Assembly: GCA_946553025.1 (NCBI GenBank)
Contig: CAMNRM010000029.1
Coordinates: forward strand, 1 to 60,841
DNA: 60,841 nucleotides
Direction of reading: 5' to 3'
Source of the DNA: an uncultured Clostridium sp.
GTDB taxonomy: Bacteria > Bacillota > Clostridia > Lachnospirales > Lachnospiraceae
The notes under the pieces are model-generated. The model saw only the letters and a list, made by a program, of their open reading frames with translations. It did not search any database and was not told where the DNA came from. Position numbers and translations under genes: made by a program. Shown piece after piece: positions 35,487 through 44,730 of the stretch (positions within the stretch are counted from its first letter, which is position 1; every line of letters begins with the position of its first letter).

Positions 35487-35553
35487 CGGTTCTTCCAATC
35501 CTCTCAAGGCTTTACCCCGGATTCCCGGGACAAAGCCTTTCTTTTTAAGATTT

Positions 35554-35865
35554 TTAGATATAATCCGTCTTTAATGACCGGTTTGCCTGAACATTCTTGC
35601 TTTCTGACTTTTCGTAGTTGGTTGCCATATCCTGCAAATCCTGTACATGTTCAGCAATCTTTTTATTTACCTGGTTCATATCTTCCTGAAGACGGGAGAA
35701 CTGCTGGATATAAGCCGAAGCCGCATCGCCTTCAAAAGCGCTCCGCAGAGAAGTTACCTTCTGCATCATCGTAGACATCGTGGAATTTACGGTACGGTTG
35801 CTCTGTCCGAAAGAAGTTGATGTTGTTTTCAACACCTGAGGGGTTACTAATAATTCACCTTGCAT
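35554..35865 (-). CDS. WXG100-family protein 1
   Basis: A 103-residue helical hairpin protein of the ESAT-6/WXG100 superfamily. The turn reads FEGDAASAY, so Trp of W-x-G is replaced by Phe. It ends with NRSLKTDYI, nearly the same as the end of WXG100 protein 4 (NRSLRTDYI), suggesting a common export signal or duplication. AAAAGGAG precedes ATG 35865. Such proteins are exported as dimers by EssC-type ATPases. Confidence 0.9.
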   Translation of the reverse strand: MQGELLVTPQVLKTTSTSFGQSNRTVNSTMSTMMQKVTSLRSAFEGDAASAYIQQFSRLQEDMNQVNKKIAEHVQDLQDMATNYEKSESKNVQANRSLKTDYI

Positions 35866-35923
35866 AGTAGAATCTCCTTTTCTTTTTATTTTTTGTCATC
35901 TTTACTCTTTGCCGTTTTCCGCA

Positions 35924-36223
35924 TTAAGATTTTCTTACGCGGGCAATGCTGGTATTGGTATTTTCTACCCGATCATACTCATCCGCATTCTGACGAAGCA
36001 CACGGATAAAATCCATGATACCCTTAATAAACTGTTCAAATTTCTGAACATCCTTCTGGAATTCGCGGTCAAATACCGTGCGGGCATCTCCTCTCCACTG
36101 CTGCCCTAACGTTCCGTTTAAGGTTTTTAACTTCTCTACCTCATTCTTAAACTTATTGTTCAGGGTTTCAAGCTCGTCTGCTCTCTGTCTAAGTGTCTGC
36201 GGTGTTACTCTGATTTTCGCCAT
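35924..36223 (-). CDS. WXG100-family protein 2
   Basis: A 99-residue helical hairpin with the turn WRGDARTVFD. The helices carry regular hydrophobic heptads (LRQRADELETLNNKFKNEV). The C-terminus is YDRVENTNTSIA, where Y-x3-(D/E)/E-type export motifs usually lie. GGAGG precedes ATG 36223. Likely a secreted structural or chaperone substrate of the locus. Confidence 0.9.
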   Translation of the reverse strand: MAKIRVTPQTLRQRADELETLNNKFKNEVEKLKTLNGTLGQQWRGDARTVFDREFQKDVQKFEQFIKGIMDFIRVLRQNADEYDRVENTNTSIARVRKS

Positions 36224-36351
36224 GATTCATCCTCCTGATTTTTTATCTATTGCAACTACCTGATATTCAGGCAATTTACCGAATAAAATTGTTCTGCCCC
36301 GGGCATCCTACCCTGTGGTTTTAAAAGACACCTCGAAAATGCCTCTGTTTC

Positions 36352-36663
36352 TTAACCTCTCCTGCGCGTGGCAATCGCATAGGCCCGCATCTCTGCGTCG
36401 TAGACACGCTGCGCAATTCTGCGGATATCGTCGGCAATCTCATTTAACGCCCGGGCGGTCTGCTCGATATCGGTCTGGATCTGTCCCTCTTTTCTTAAAA
36501 ACAGCCTTGCATTTGCCCCCGTCCACGCTGCCGACAGGTTATTTATCGAGCCATTCAGCTGATTACGGGAAAGGGAGCGCAGGCTTGCCGCCACCTGATC
36601 GATACTTGCTGCATCATTCCTTGCCTTTGCAAAGTTCATCTTAATCCGTGATTTGCTTTTCAT
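36352..36663 (-). CDS. WXG100-family protein 3
   Basis: A 103-residue basic helical protein with the turn WTGANARLF. The N-terminus is rich in Lys/Arg (MKSKSRIKMNFAKARNDAAS) and the C-terminal helix ends in Arg-rich ATRRRG. GGAGG precedes the start. The 128-bp gap before WXG100 protein 2 has no recognisable feature. Confidence 0.87.
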   Translation of the reverse strand: MKSKSRIKMNFAKARNDAASIDQVAASLRSLSRNQLNGSINNLSAAWTGANARLFLRKEGQIQTDIEQTARALNEIADDIRRIAQRVYDAEMRAYAIATRRRG

Positions 36664-36674
36664 CCTGCAGCCTC

Positions 36675-37034
36675 CTAAATATAGTCCGTGCGAAGCGACC
36701 GGTTCACCTCGGTAAGCCCGCGCTCCGTGGTTTCAAAATTATTTGCCATCAGCTTTAAATCCTCCGGATGCTCCTTCAGCCGTACAAGAATGTAGGAAAT
36801 ATCCTCCCTCTCGTCCTCAAACATCCTCCGGTGATGGTTCCCGGCTTCTCCCACCCAGTAAGAAGACGTCCGGCCAACCACCCTCTGCAGTTCGTCAAAT
36901 GTCCGCTCCAGGTCGGAGATTACGGACGATACAACGTTGGCTTTTGCAACCATGGTATTGGTATCCACTAAAATCGATGAACCGGAAAACCTGGCCCTCA
37001 CCGATGCTATCGCCTGCGGAGTCCACACTGCCAT
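36675..37034 (-). CDS. WXG100-family protein 4
   Basis: A 119-residue helical protein with the turn YWVGEAGNHHRRMFEDE and the C-terminal NRSLRTDYI shared with WXG100 protein 1. Start ATG 37034 (MAVWTPQ) lies six bases after GGGAGGG; ATG 37040 is too close to it. Slightly longer than classical WXG100 proteins because of the first helix. Confidence 0.87.
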   Translation of the reverse strand: MAVWTPQAIASVRARFSGSSILVDTNTMVAKANVVSSVISDLERTFDELQRVVGRTSSYWVGEAGNHHRRMFEDEREDISYILVRLKEHPEDLKLMANNFETTERGLTEVNRSLRTDYI

Positions 37035-37059
37035 CTTCATCCCTCCCAAACTATATAAA

Positions 37060-37365
37060 CTATATTTTCAGTGCGCTGACCAGGGCATTCACCCGGTTAT
37101 CACACTGGTCGTATTCTCTTTTGGCATTTTCCATCGCCCCAATCATCTCCCGAATCGTCCTGCAAAGATTATCTAACGATGTACAATCCGTCTTAAACTG
37201 GTCATTGAACGCCTGATTGGAAGGGCCCTGCCACATCCGGTTTAATTCCTGGATTTCCTGAACCATCTTTGCCTTGTCCTTTTCAAGCCTTGCAAGCAGC
37301 GTCGTAAGCTGCGCCGTATCTCTGGCAAGTGTTGCCGTATTCACTGCAATTTCCCTGACTGCCAA
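37060..37365 (-). CDS. WXG100-family protein 5
   Basis: A 101-residue helical hairpin protein with the turn MWQGPSNQAFNDQF, the most canonical WXG of the five. Translation should start at TTG 37365, eight bases after GGGAGG, since no ATG is available. It is the first WXG100 gene in the transcript. Confidence 0.9.
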   Translation of the reverse strand: MAVREIAVNTATLARDTAQLTTLLARLEKDKAKMVQEIQELNRMWQGPSNQAFNDQFKTDCTSLDNLCRTIREMIGAMENAKREYDQCDNRVNALVSALKI

Positions 37366-37380
37366 TCTGATCGCCTCCCT

Positions 37381-37746
37381 CTACCACATCATTTTCTCTA
37401 ATAAACCGCGCAGATCGCTTAAATTCCTCCTGCTCACCGATTCCCGCAATGCCTTTTTCTTTACGTTTTCGCTGTAATCGATAATCCGGGCCTCCGTGTT
37501 TTCATACTGGCGGCATATCTGCGTAACTGCCGTCCCAAACAGGGTGCAGTACCGCGCAAAATGCGCAAGCTTTTTTTCGCACTGAAGAATCCGCCCAAGC
37601 TGTTCTTCTAAACTCGATAACTCTAATTCTGCAAGCTCCTTTCGGATTTGTGCCAATTCCATTTCACAGGTATTGATTTTTCTTCGTATCTGCGCCATAT
37701 CCTCCGGTATCTGCTTCATGGGTATTGTCTTTATATTTACCTGCAT
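37381..37746 (-). CDS. coiled-coil protein of the secretion locus
   Basis: A 121-residue helical protein from ATG 37746 (AAGGAG upstream; the frame to 37821 is not used). It has a strong coiled coil in the middle (CEMELAQIRKELAELELSSL) and a C-terminal basic end (KKALRESVSRRNL). No W-x-G turn is visible, but the size and position next to WXG100 genes suggest a partner or a distant member of that superfamily. No firm family. Confidence 0.65.
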   Translation of the reverse strand: MQVNIKTIPMKQIPEDMAQIRRKINTCEMELAQIRKELAELELSSLEEQLGRILQCEKKLAHFARYCTLFGTAVTQICRQYENTEARIIDYSENVKKKALRESVSRRNLSDLRGLLEKMMW

Positions 37747-37842
37747 CTTGTTTATCTCCTTGACTGCCCTAACTATAGCACAGCCGCCTCTCCCTATCGG
37801 TAAATCCTGACAGAGCGTCACTTTTTGCTGACGAATAACCGA

Positions 37843-38091
37843 TTACACCAGCAAAAGCCTGTCGGCATTGCAGATTCCCTGCTCCGCAAGACTTTCCCGG
37901 TAGGATAAAATACGCCTGCTCTCTTCCGAGCAAAGGCAGAGTTCCGCCACATTGCCCTGAAGCGCACACTGCTCTTTCTGGCAGATAACCTCCGCCAGTT
38001 CTGCGATTAATGTTTCTACAGGAACCTGTTCCTCAACATTAAACTGATACTTCCTCTCCATGGAAGGTACTTCGATATCCACAATAATCAT
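37843..38091 (-). CDS. YukD/EsaB-like ubiquitin-fold protein
   Basis: An 82-residue protein from ATG 38091 (MIIVDIEVPSM). The pattern of an opening strand, a helix (VETLIAELAEVICQKEQC) and an end GICNADRLLLV fits the ubiquitin-like YukD/EsaB family found in Firmicutes type VII loci, where it regulates or supports secretion. It is cytosolic. The longer frame to 38142 overlaps untranslated sequence and has no better ribosome-binding site. Confidence 0.8.
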   Translation of the reverse strand: MIIVDIEVPSMERKYQFNVEEQVPVETLIAELAEVICQKEQCALQGNVAELCLCSEESRRILSYRESLAEQGICNADRLLLV

Positions 38092-38148
38092 TTTTTTATC
38101 ATTCCTTTCCAAGGCACAAACAAATTGTGAAAGTTTTATCATCTTCTT

Positions 38149-38922
38149 TCACTTTTCTTCCCTCCAGAAAAACGCCTGTAATTCTTTTCTTGTTTCCACG
38201 GCATCGGGCCTAACCTGCACCGGGTTTTCTTTTCCGGACAGGAGATCCTTATCCGGATCACACCATAAAAACCACAGATTGGCACAGCCCTGACACAGGA
38301 TTAAGTCACGGCACGAACGCCCGTCGCTGTTTTGTATAAAGCGGATTCCCGTGCAGGGAACATCCCCCAGCCTGTCCTGAATTTTTTCTATCCATAAGCG
38401 CAGGCCCAGACCCGCTCCCGGATAAGCACACTCCTGTAAAAGTTCCCGTTCATGAATTGCCAGTGCATTGATCTCGATCAGTTCCGCCGCCTCATCTTCA
38501 GATACGGCTTCCGCCGCCGGGATTTCCATAATCTCTTCCACCCATGCCCAAAACTCGTCCTGCGCTTTTACAGACAGGCGAAAATCCTTCCCGGTCCCCG
38601 CTGTATTTTCCAGAATAACCGCCGTCTTCCCGGGATAAATCATCCGCTGCGGCTGCCCTTCATCGCCGGATTCCATAAGCAGATAACCCGAAGAGGCTTT
38701 CATCGACGCAATGCTTTCCTCCATTTCTCCGGACAGCTTTATTCCACCCTCTTCCACCGTAAGCAAGCCTTCCTGCACCAGACCATAGACGGCTTTAATC
38801 ATCTGCCGTTCATCCACCTCTTTAGCCCCGGGCAGGGGAAAACAGGCAATTTCTTCGATTCCTCCGGCAATCAGCAATATTGAAAATTCCAGCCGCGATA
38901 AAAATACAGCACGTTCACTCAT
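38149..38922 (-). CDS. uncharacterised protein of the secretion locus
   Basis: A 257-residue acidic soluble protein. The first 75 residues look like a winged-helix fold (LEFSILLIAGGIEEIACFPL, VYGLVQEGLLTVEEGGIKLS), followed by a mixed alpha/beta domain with RDLILCQGCANLWFLWCD near the end. No membrane segment. By size, position and mixed fold it could be the counterpart of EspG-like chaperones of ESX systems, but I see no sequence motif that proves it. The start overlaps the LytTR gene stop by 8 bp, so the two are coupled. Confidence 0.6.
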   Translation of the reverse strand: MSERAVFLSRLEFSILLIAGGIEEIACFPLPGAKEVDERQMIKAVYGLVQEGLLTVEEGGIKLSGEMEESIASMKASSGYLLMESGDEGQPQRMIYPGKTAVILENTAGTGKDFRLSVKAQDEFWAWVEEIMEIPAAEAVSEDEAAELIEINALAIHERELLQECAYPGAGLGLRLWIEKIQDRLGDVPCTGIRFIQNSDGRSCRDLILCQGCANLWFLWCDPDKDLLSGKENPVQVRPDAVETRKELQAFFWREEK

Positions 38923-39634
38923 CCTTTAAATACTCCTTAAGGGCTTTTCTGTAGCTTCTTGAAAAGGGAACCTCCACATCGTCCGCCATAACAATCACAT
39001 GCCCGGACAGATTTAAGTTCCTTGCCCGTTTCATATTGACGATATAGCTTCGGTGACAGCGCACAAAACCTGCGGGAAGACGGTCTTCCAGAGCCTCTAA
39101 GGCATCGTAAAACCCGTATTCGCAGCTTTTTGTGCGGACAAAGATCTTTTTTTCCTTTGCCTCGAAATAGTCAATCTGCACCAGCGGAATATACTGTTTT
39201 CCCTCCCGCGTTTCCACCAGGAAGGTATCCGCCTGCCCGCAGTCAAATCTCCGGATCATAACTTCAAATAAGTCCTTCATCACCTGCTCCAACTCCTGGC
39301 GGTTCACCGGCTTCATCAGGAGTGCCCCCGGAAAAATCCCCGGCTTTAAATAAGCCATGGGCGATACGGAGATATCGGCAACCACCATTAAAAACGCATC
39401 GCGGTGGAAGCTGCGCATTTTTTCCAGGGCCGTTAATGCATCTTTCACCGTTACATCCCAACTGATGAAATCCAGCACCGGCTCCGCGGCCAGCAGCGCT
39501 TCTGCCCCGGAAACACTCTGGGCATAGAGATAAGACCACATCTCGTCGGTATAAATGGCCGCATACTTTTGGATAACCTTTAAAAGCTGTTCATACTCGG
39601 CTTTCTTTTTTAACAGCGCCAGATGGGTAATCAT
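38915..39634 (-). CDS. LytTR-family response regulator with degenerate receiver
   Basis: A 239-residue protein. The C-terminal LytTR DNA-binding domain is clear: IPLVQIDYFEAKEKKIFVRT, GFVRCHRSYIVNMKRA, VPFSRSYRKALKEYL. The N-terminal 120 residues have a receiver-like layout (Lys in LLMKPVNR), but the acidic pair expected after the first strand is missing and replaced by basic residues, so normal phosphorelay is doubtful. No histidine kinase gene is adjacent. It overlaps the EssC-like gene stop (ATGA) and is likely to adjust expression of the secretion locus or its effectors. Confidence 0.85.
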   Translation of the reverse strand: MITHLALLKKKAEYEQLLKVIQKYAAIYTDEMWSYLYAQSVSGAEALLAAEPVLDFISWDVTVKDALTALEKMRSFHRDAFLMVVADISVSPMAYLKPGIFPGALLMKPVNRQELEQVMKDLFEVMIRRFDCGQADTFLVETREGKQYIPLVQIDYFEAKEKKIFVRTKSCEYGFYDALEALEDRLPAGFVRCHRSYIVNMKRARNLNLSGHVIVMADDVEVPFSRSYRKALKEYLKDE

Positions 39635-42600
39635 CGCTCACCTCTGGCAAAGGGCGTTACGATGTGTGCGGTTCGGCCAATATTTCCCAGCGGCATCAGC
39701 CCGTAGCCCGGCTTATCCCCGGAAGAAAGCTCTTTATAGCCCAGGCCCGGGAATTCCATAAGGGTGAGGGAATCGGCAAATCCGCCCAGGTGAATTCCTG
39801 TTTTATAGTAGGTAAAGGATTCAAATACACTCTCGCCAACGGCATTCCCTGTCTTATCCGGATTTAATGCGGCAAAGAAATAGATATTTAACATTGCACC
39901 CTTTTCCTGGAAATTGGTCATTGCGCCGTCAATGCCGTACTGATGTTCGTTCCGATGCAGAACTTCCGTGTAATCCACAAGATCCGCAATAAAAATAAAA
40001 TAGGGTTCATAGTTCTTATCCATGGCCGCAAAGATTTCATCATCCTCCATGGCCTGTTTCTTATAGCCCTGCCGCACAGCATTTCTCTCCTGGAACTGAG
40101 GAATCAGCTCCTCAACCAGACGGAGGTACTCGGTTTCGTCCTGGATATATTCTGCGCCAAGGGCTTCTGCCTCGCTGCTTAACTCTGTACTGTTAAATTC
40201 GACCACCGCAACCTTTCCGCGCTTTTTGGATGCCGCCCTTATCATAATCCGAAGGAGGTTGGTCTTTCCTGTTCCTTTCTTTCCGGTAATCATATAGCAG
40301 TAGGTCTGTTTTAAATCCACCCCTGTAATCGCCGCGGTCGCCAGGTTATAGCCCACAGGCAGAAGGCCGGGAGTTTCAATCTGTTTCTGCACTTCTTCCT
40401 GTGCGTAAAATACGGACCAAACCGGTTTTTCCGGAATCTGCGGAATGGGCTTTGCAGGTTTTCCTGTCCAGGACGCCGTCATCTCATGGCAGCGCTCAGC
40501 AATGCGCTCGATACGCTGATAATCGTCCGCAGCCTCCAAAGCGATGCAGGTCTGGAATTCCAGAATCACACCGTCAACATCCACTAATCCTCTTCCGGCT
40601 ATCCCGGCTTCAGGAAGGGTTGAAATCTGCATTGAGCGAAGGATATCGCTGTAGGCAAACTTATCCTGCATCTCCAGAGAAACGGCGCGGCGGATATTTT
40701 CGCTTAGCTTGCTGCTGATTTCCGTGGTATTAAAGCCGGCCCCGGAGATCAGCAGATAGATTCCGTTTGCCGTACAGTCCCTTGAAATCTGCAAGAGAAG
40801 ATCATCGTAGGCTTCATCGGTTTTCTCACGGAAATTGGCGATATTATCAATGACAACCACAACCGCCGGACATACCATTCCATTCTTATTCACATACTGA
40901 TAATAATTTCCGCCGCTGAATAATGCCTTTCGCTCCTGCAGCATGGACTGCAGCATATGGAAAAAGTTTCCTACGGCATCCAAATCATTTTCATATAAAA
41001 TTCCGCCGACATGGGCATCCTGGGCAAAGGCTTCCATCATCCGGCTGCTGAAATCCAAAATATAAAAATTCACATATTCCGGAGAATAGCTTTGCATTAA
41101 GGAATAAATCACGGTCTGCAAAAAGGTGCTCTTTCCGCTCATGCCGGTTCCGCACACGGCATGGTTTCCGTCCTGGGCAAAGTTAAGCACCAGGGGCATC
41201 TGGAACTGGTTTGCCGGGTCGTCGCAAAGTCCCACCATGGCCTTTAATTCCCAGCGTGCTTCCTGCACGGGCCACTGCCCGTCTGCAAATGCCTGCTCTT
41301 CATATCCGTCAAGTGCACCCAGAGCAAGTTCGCAGGGCAGCACGGGAAGCCACAGGGGCTGCTGCTGCTGATAACCTGACGAAACCGCGGTCTGCCTTAA
41401 ATGTTCTACCACGGCGTCCAACTGTGATTTTTCTTTCATCTCCGGCAGCTTCAGCTTGCGGCTTTCCGAGGCATCCAGAATATAGCGGCAGATCTCCTCC
41501 GCCTTTTGCTTCGTGGCATAGACCTCACAGGCTTCGTCGTATAAATCCATAAAATTATGCAGAAGGCGGGAGTTGTATTCATTTTCCGGGTACTCAATAC
41601 CGGCTTCCTCCAGAAACTTATAGTACGCCAAGAGGTCTTTTCCTTCCGTCTGTACGGCAACCTCATATAACGAGGCAATCCAGTTTAACTTTGCTGCTGC
41701 CTTTCTCTTGCTCTTGGTATAGTTTCCGACAAGCCCGGCCCTTCCTGTGCTGGTTAAAAGCTGTGCAATCACCTGCTTTGCGCTGCCGCCTTCCCCGTCG
41801 TAAATGGCCCCACTCCAGCCCGACTGGAACTGTTCATAAAGTTCGTCATTGCCCACCTGAAGATAGCCTCTTCCGGCCTGGGTCAGATAAGCGGCATCCG
41901 GCTTGTGCAGCATATCCATACTGTCCTGGCGATCCTGCACCCGCAGACAGAGTTTAAACTTGGAATTGCTCCATATATTATCATCCACGGTTCCGCTGGG
42001 CTTCTGGGTTGCCAGTATCAGGTGTACGCCAAGGCTTCGTCCGACCTGGGCCACGCTGATCAGCTCCCGCATAAAGTCCGGTTCTTCCCGCTTAAGCTCC
42101 GCAAACTCATCGATAATAATGAAAAGATGCGGCACGGGCTGCCTGGCCTCCCCGTTTTTATAAAGGCGGGTGTAGGCATTAATGTTATTGACCCCATTCT
42201 CATTAAAGACCCTCTGACGGCGGAGATTTTCACTTTTTATCGAAACCATGGCACGGTGCACCTGGTTTCCGGAAAGGTTGGAAATCTGCCCTAAGATATG
42301 GGGAAGCCCGGAAAACAGATTCCCCATGCCCCCGCCCTTATAGTCGATAATAAAGAAGCCGATATCATCCGGGCTGAAATTTAAGGCCAGCGAAAGCATA
42401 TAGGTCTGTAAGGTTTCCGATTTTCCGGAGCCTGTCGTACCCGCAACCAGACCGTGCGGCCCGTGATAGCGCTCATGCAGATCCAGATAGCAGTACTGCC
42501 CGCCGGATTTAATGCCGATTAAGGATTTCATGCTGTCATAGGTACGGTTCTTTTTCCACCGCTCCAAAACATTGAACTCCTTCAGCGAGGTAACGCCGTA

Positions 42601-44604
42601 CATCTCAAAAAAGGTCACCGCACCCGGGATTTCGCCGCCGACTTCCACTTCATTGACCTCTAAATTAGAAAGCATCTTGGCGATTTTGCAGAGGGCCTTG
42701 ATGTTCATCGTGTCAAATTTCACCGGAATACCATTATTTCGTCCGCTTTTCACATTAAAAATCCCCTGGTATTCGGCGTCATTTTGAATAATGCATTCAC
42801 AGTTATTGGGCAGATCCGCGTATTTTTCCGCCATTAAAATCGTGGTAATTCCTAAATTTTTTCCCTTGTCGTAGATGTATTTGCTAATCAGTTCTCCTTT
42901 TAAGAGGGATTCGTCTTCCACAAAAAGCACGTAGTGCGGGTTAAATTTCATCCGTTCCCCGCCGGGAAGCGACATCTCTTCACCTCTCTGGCGCAGAATC
43001 TGTGTCAAGTCATAGCACACATCACCGGCCTGCGAAGGGTCCAGGGAAACATAGCGGTTCTTTTTATTCTGTGACCATACATGAGGAAGCCACAGGGCAA
43101 AACTCCACGCATCCTGTCCGTTAAATTTTTCATCCCGTGTGATAAACGCCATCTTGACATCGGTGTAGCAGTTCTGCGTGGCAAGCTGCGCCACAAGTGT
43201 ATAGACCACCGGATAGGCCCCTGCCTTTTTTTCTCCTCCGACGATGCCTATTAGCGGATTTTCTTCCAGATCAATGCCCACCGGGACATCGTGCAGGGTT
43301 TTATAGCTTTCTTTAATAAACTTGGGCTTATCGGCCAGGGAATCATTGATGAGCTGAAACTTTTCCTTGGGGACTTCGATGGCAATCTGGAACGGGCGAT
43401 CGCCCACCCCCAGCCGATGGTACAGAAAGTCCTCATGGGAGCGGTTCCTCCCCCATAATTCATCGGATATCCTGCTCCCGTTTCCAATCACCTGATCCAC
43501 GGACGGATAGCGCTCTTTCAGGATTTGTATGCTTTCCATGTACTTTTTCTTCACCTGCTCCGAACAGGTCAGAAGATATTCGCTGTAAGCATCAAAGCGC
43601 CGGGTTTCATTCTGCCTGGCCTTTTTCCGGGCATATTTCATATTGGAAACCGCCCAGTAAGCGCCGAAAATCCCGGAAAACAGCGCGGTAATTAATCCGG
43701 TGTACATGTAAACGCCGCTGGAGGCCCCGCTCATCCTGCTGCTGATAATCGCCATGCCGCTCCCCATCATCATGGGAAGCATCATCGTAAGCGAAGGGCC
43801 GATAAGCATAATTAACGGCATCTCCTCCTCTTCTCCCGGAGCCGGCGGCGCTTCGATCTCTATCGTATCGGTATCTAAAGATTCCATATTCCGCGGAGAG
43901 CGATGGTAAAATACTTTTTCACTGTGCAAGGACTCTGCCGGATCGGTCTTTGGCTCGATCGTCCGAAAATCAAAGCTTCTTAGAACCGAGAAATCCAGCT
44001 TAAGGTTCGGACACTGGTGAATGGCCAGCATCTTTCCCAGATAGACCATGTGAAGCCCCCAGATATTGATATGATCGCCAAATTCCAACACACGGCTTCC
44101 ATGCACGCGGATATCATTGACAAAGACACCGTTGGCGCTGCGGTCATTTAAGATCCAGCGCTCCTGCTGCTTGTTCAGTTCTGCATGGCTTCCCGAGATA
44201 ATCTGCGCACCGCCGTAGAATGCCGAATAGGTCACTGCATTCCCGGCGGCTGTGCCTATGGTCAGTTTGCTGATGTCGTTCAGGCTGAACTTATCGTAGA
44301 CATCGAAGGGGCTTTCCACCATGCGCACCATAATGGCCAGCACTTCCTTATAAGCCGAAACCAGGGTGTAGCTGTCCTGATCTTCCAGCGCTTTTTTGTC
44401 GTAATCGACATCGCCCATATGTATCCGTTCATCCATCTCCTGGAAATACCATTTTCCGTCCAGAACCTCCAGCTTCAACGCGATATCTTCACGGATTTGA
44501 AAAATAGAATGCTCTAAAAGCAAAGTAACTTCCGTATCGTTTTCCGCCGGAAGAACGAATTCCTTAAATGCATTTTTGCTGTACACAGAAAGAATAACAC
44601 TCAT
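39631..44604 (-). CDS. essC: EssC-like FtsK/SpoIIIE ATPase of the type VII secretion system
   Basis: A 1657-residue membrane ATPase, the motor of the system. Residues 1-190 hold FHA-like domains (SGSHAELNKQQERWILND). Two transmembrane segments lie at about 262-320. Three FtsK/SpoIIIE modules follow: the first with Walker A GTTGSGKS (722-729) and Walker B LFIIIDEFAEL; the second with GTGMSGKS (1152-1159) and VVVVIDN; the third with GKKGTGKT (about 1440) and weaker Walker B. Length and order match EssC of Firmicutes. AAGGAG precedes ATG 44604. It energises export of WXG100 and effector proteins. Confidence 0.95.
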   Translation of the reverse strand: MSVILSVYSKNAFKEFVLPAENDTEVTLLLEHSIFQIREDIALKLEVLDGKWYFQEMDERIHMGDVDYDKKALEDQDSYTLVSAYKEVLAIMVRMVESPFDVYDKFSLNDISKLTIGTAAGNAVTYSAFYGGAQIISGSHAELNKQQERWILNDRSANGVFVNDIRVHGSRVLEFGDHINIWGLHMVYLGKMLAIHQCPNLKLDFSVLRSFDFRTIEPKTDPAESLHSEKVFYHRSPRNMESLDTDTIEIEAPPAPGEEEEMPLIMLIGPSLTMMLPMMMGSGMAIISSRMSGASSGVYMYTGLITALFSGIFGAYWAVSNMKYARKKARQNETRRFDAYSEYLLTCSEQVKKKYMESIQILKERYPSVDQVIGNGSRISDELWGRNRSHEDFLYHRLGVGDRPFQIAIEVPKEKFQLINDSLADKPKFIKESYKTLHDVPVGIDLEENPLIGIVGGEKKAGAYPVVYTLVAQLATQNCYTDVKMAFITRDEKFNGQDAWSFALWLPHVWSQNKKNRYVSLDPSQAGDVCYDLTQILRQRGEEMSLPGGERMKFNPHYVLFVEDESLLKGELISKYIYDKGKNLGITTILMAEKYADLPNNCECIIQNDAEYQGIFNVKSGRNNGIPVKFDTMNIKALCKIAKMLSNLEVNEVEVGGEIPGAVTFFEMYGVTSLKEFNVLERWKKNRTYDSMKSLIGIKSGGQYCYLDLHERYHGPHGLVAGTTGSGKSETLQTYMLSLALNFSPDDIGFFIIDYKGGGMGNLFSGLPHILGQISNLSGNQVHRAMVSIKSENLRRQRVFNENGVNNINAYTRLYKNGEARQPVPHLFIIIDEFAELKREEPDFMRELISVAQVGRSLGVHLILATQKPSGTVDDNIWSNSKFKLCLRVQDRQDSMDMLHKPDAAYLTQAGRGYLQVGNDELYEQFQSGWSGAIYDGEGGSAKQVIAQLLTSTGRAGLVGNYTKSKRKAAAKLNWIASLYEVAVQTEGKDLLAYYKFLEEAGIEYPENEYNSRLLHNFMDLYDEACEVYATKQKAEEICRYILDASESRKLKLPEMKEKSQLDAVVEHLRQTAVSSGYQQQQPLWLPVLPCELALGALDGYEEQAFADGQWPVQEARWELKAMVGLCDDPANQFQMPLVLNFAQDGNHAVCGTGMSGKSTFLQTVIYSLMQSYSPEYVNFYILDFSSRMMEAFAQDAHVGGILYENDLDAVGNFFHMLQSMLQERKALFSGGNYYQYVNKNGMVCPAVVVVIDNIANFREKTDEAYDDLLLQISRDCTANGIYLLISGAGFNTTEISSKLSENIRRAVSLEMQDKFAYSDILRSMQISTLPEAGIAGRGLVDVDGVILEFQTCIALEAADDYQRIERIAERCHEMTASWTGKPAKPIPQIPEKPVWSVFYAQEEVQKQIETPGLLPVGYNLATAAITGVDLKQTYCYMITGKKGTGKTNLLRIMIRAASKKRGKVAVVEFNSTELSSEAEALGAEYIQDETEYLRLVEELIPQFQERNAVRQGYKKQAMEDDEIFAAMDKNYEPYFIFIADLVDYTEVLHRNEHQYGIDGAMTNFQEKGAMLNIYFFAALNPDKTGNAVGESVFESFTYYKTGIHLGGFADSLTLMEFPGLGYKELSSGDKPGYGLMPLGNIGRTAHIVTPFARGER

Positions 44605-44701
44605 ACCGCTTTCTCCTTATCCCCCGTAATCTTTCGATTTTTCAGTACATCTGTTTCCTGAAGCATGTTTGAAAATTTATTCCCGCCATCTGCACGCCCC
44701 A

Positions 44702-44729
44702 GGTCACTGTTCACATGTTCACCGTAACC
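44702..44729. repeat. dispersed palindromic repeat, GTTACTGTTCAC family
   Basis: GGTCACTGTTCACATGTTCA and the following CCGTAACC form a 28-bp dyad that starts one base past the stop codon of the FHA-like gene (44731). The same core TTCACATGTTCAC is at 49481-49506. The rest of the 126-bp gap to the EssC-like gene has no feature. Confidence 0.75.
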
Positions 44730-44730
44730 T

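Noticed and set aside
37381-37746. Sixth WXG100 protein
   Set aside because: Length and helices fit but no W-x-G or similar turn is visible, so I call it only a coiled-coil protein.
38149-38922. EssB-like membrane pseudokinase
   Set aside because: It has no transmembrane segment and no kinase-like motif.
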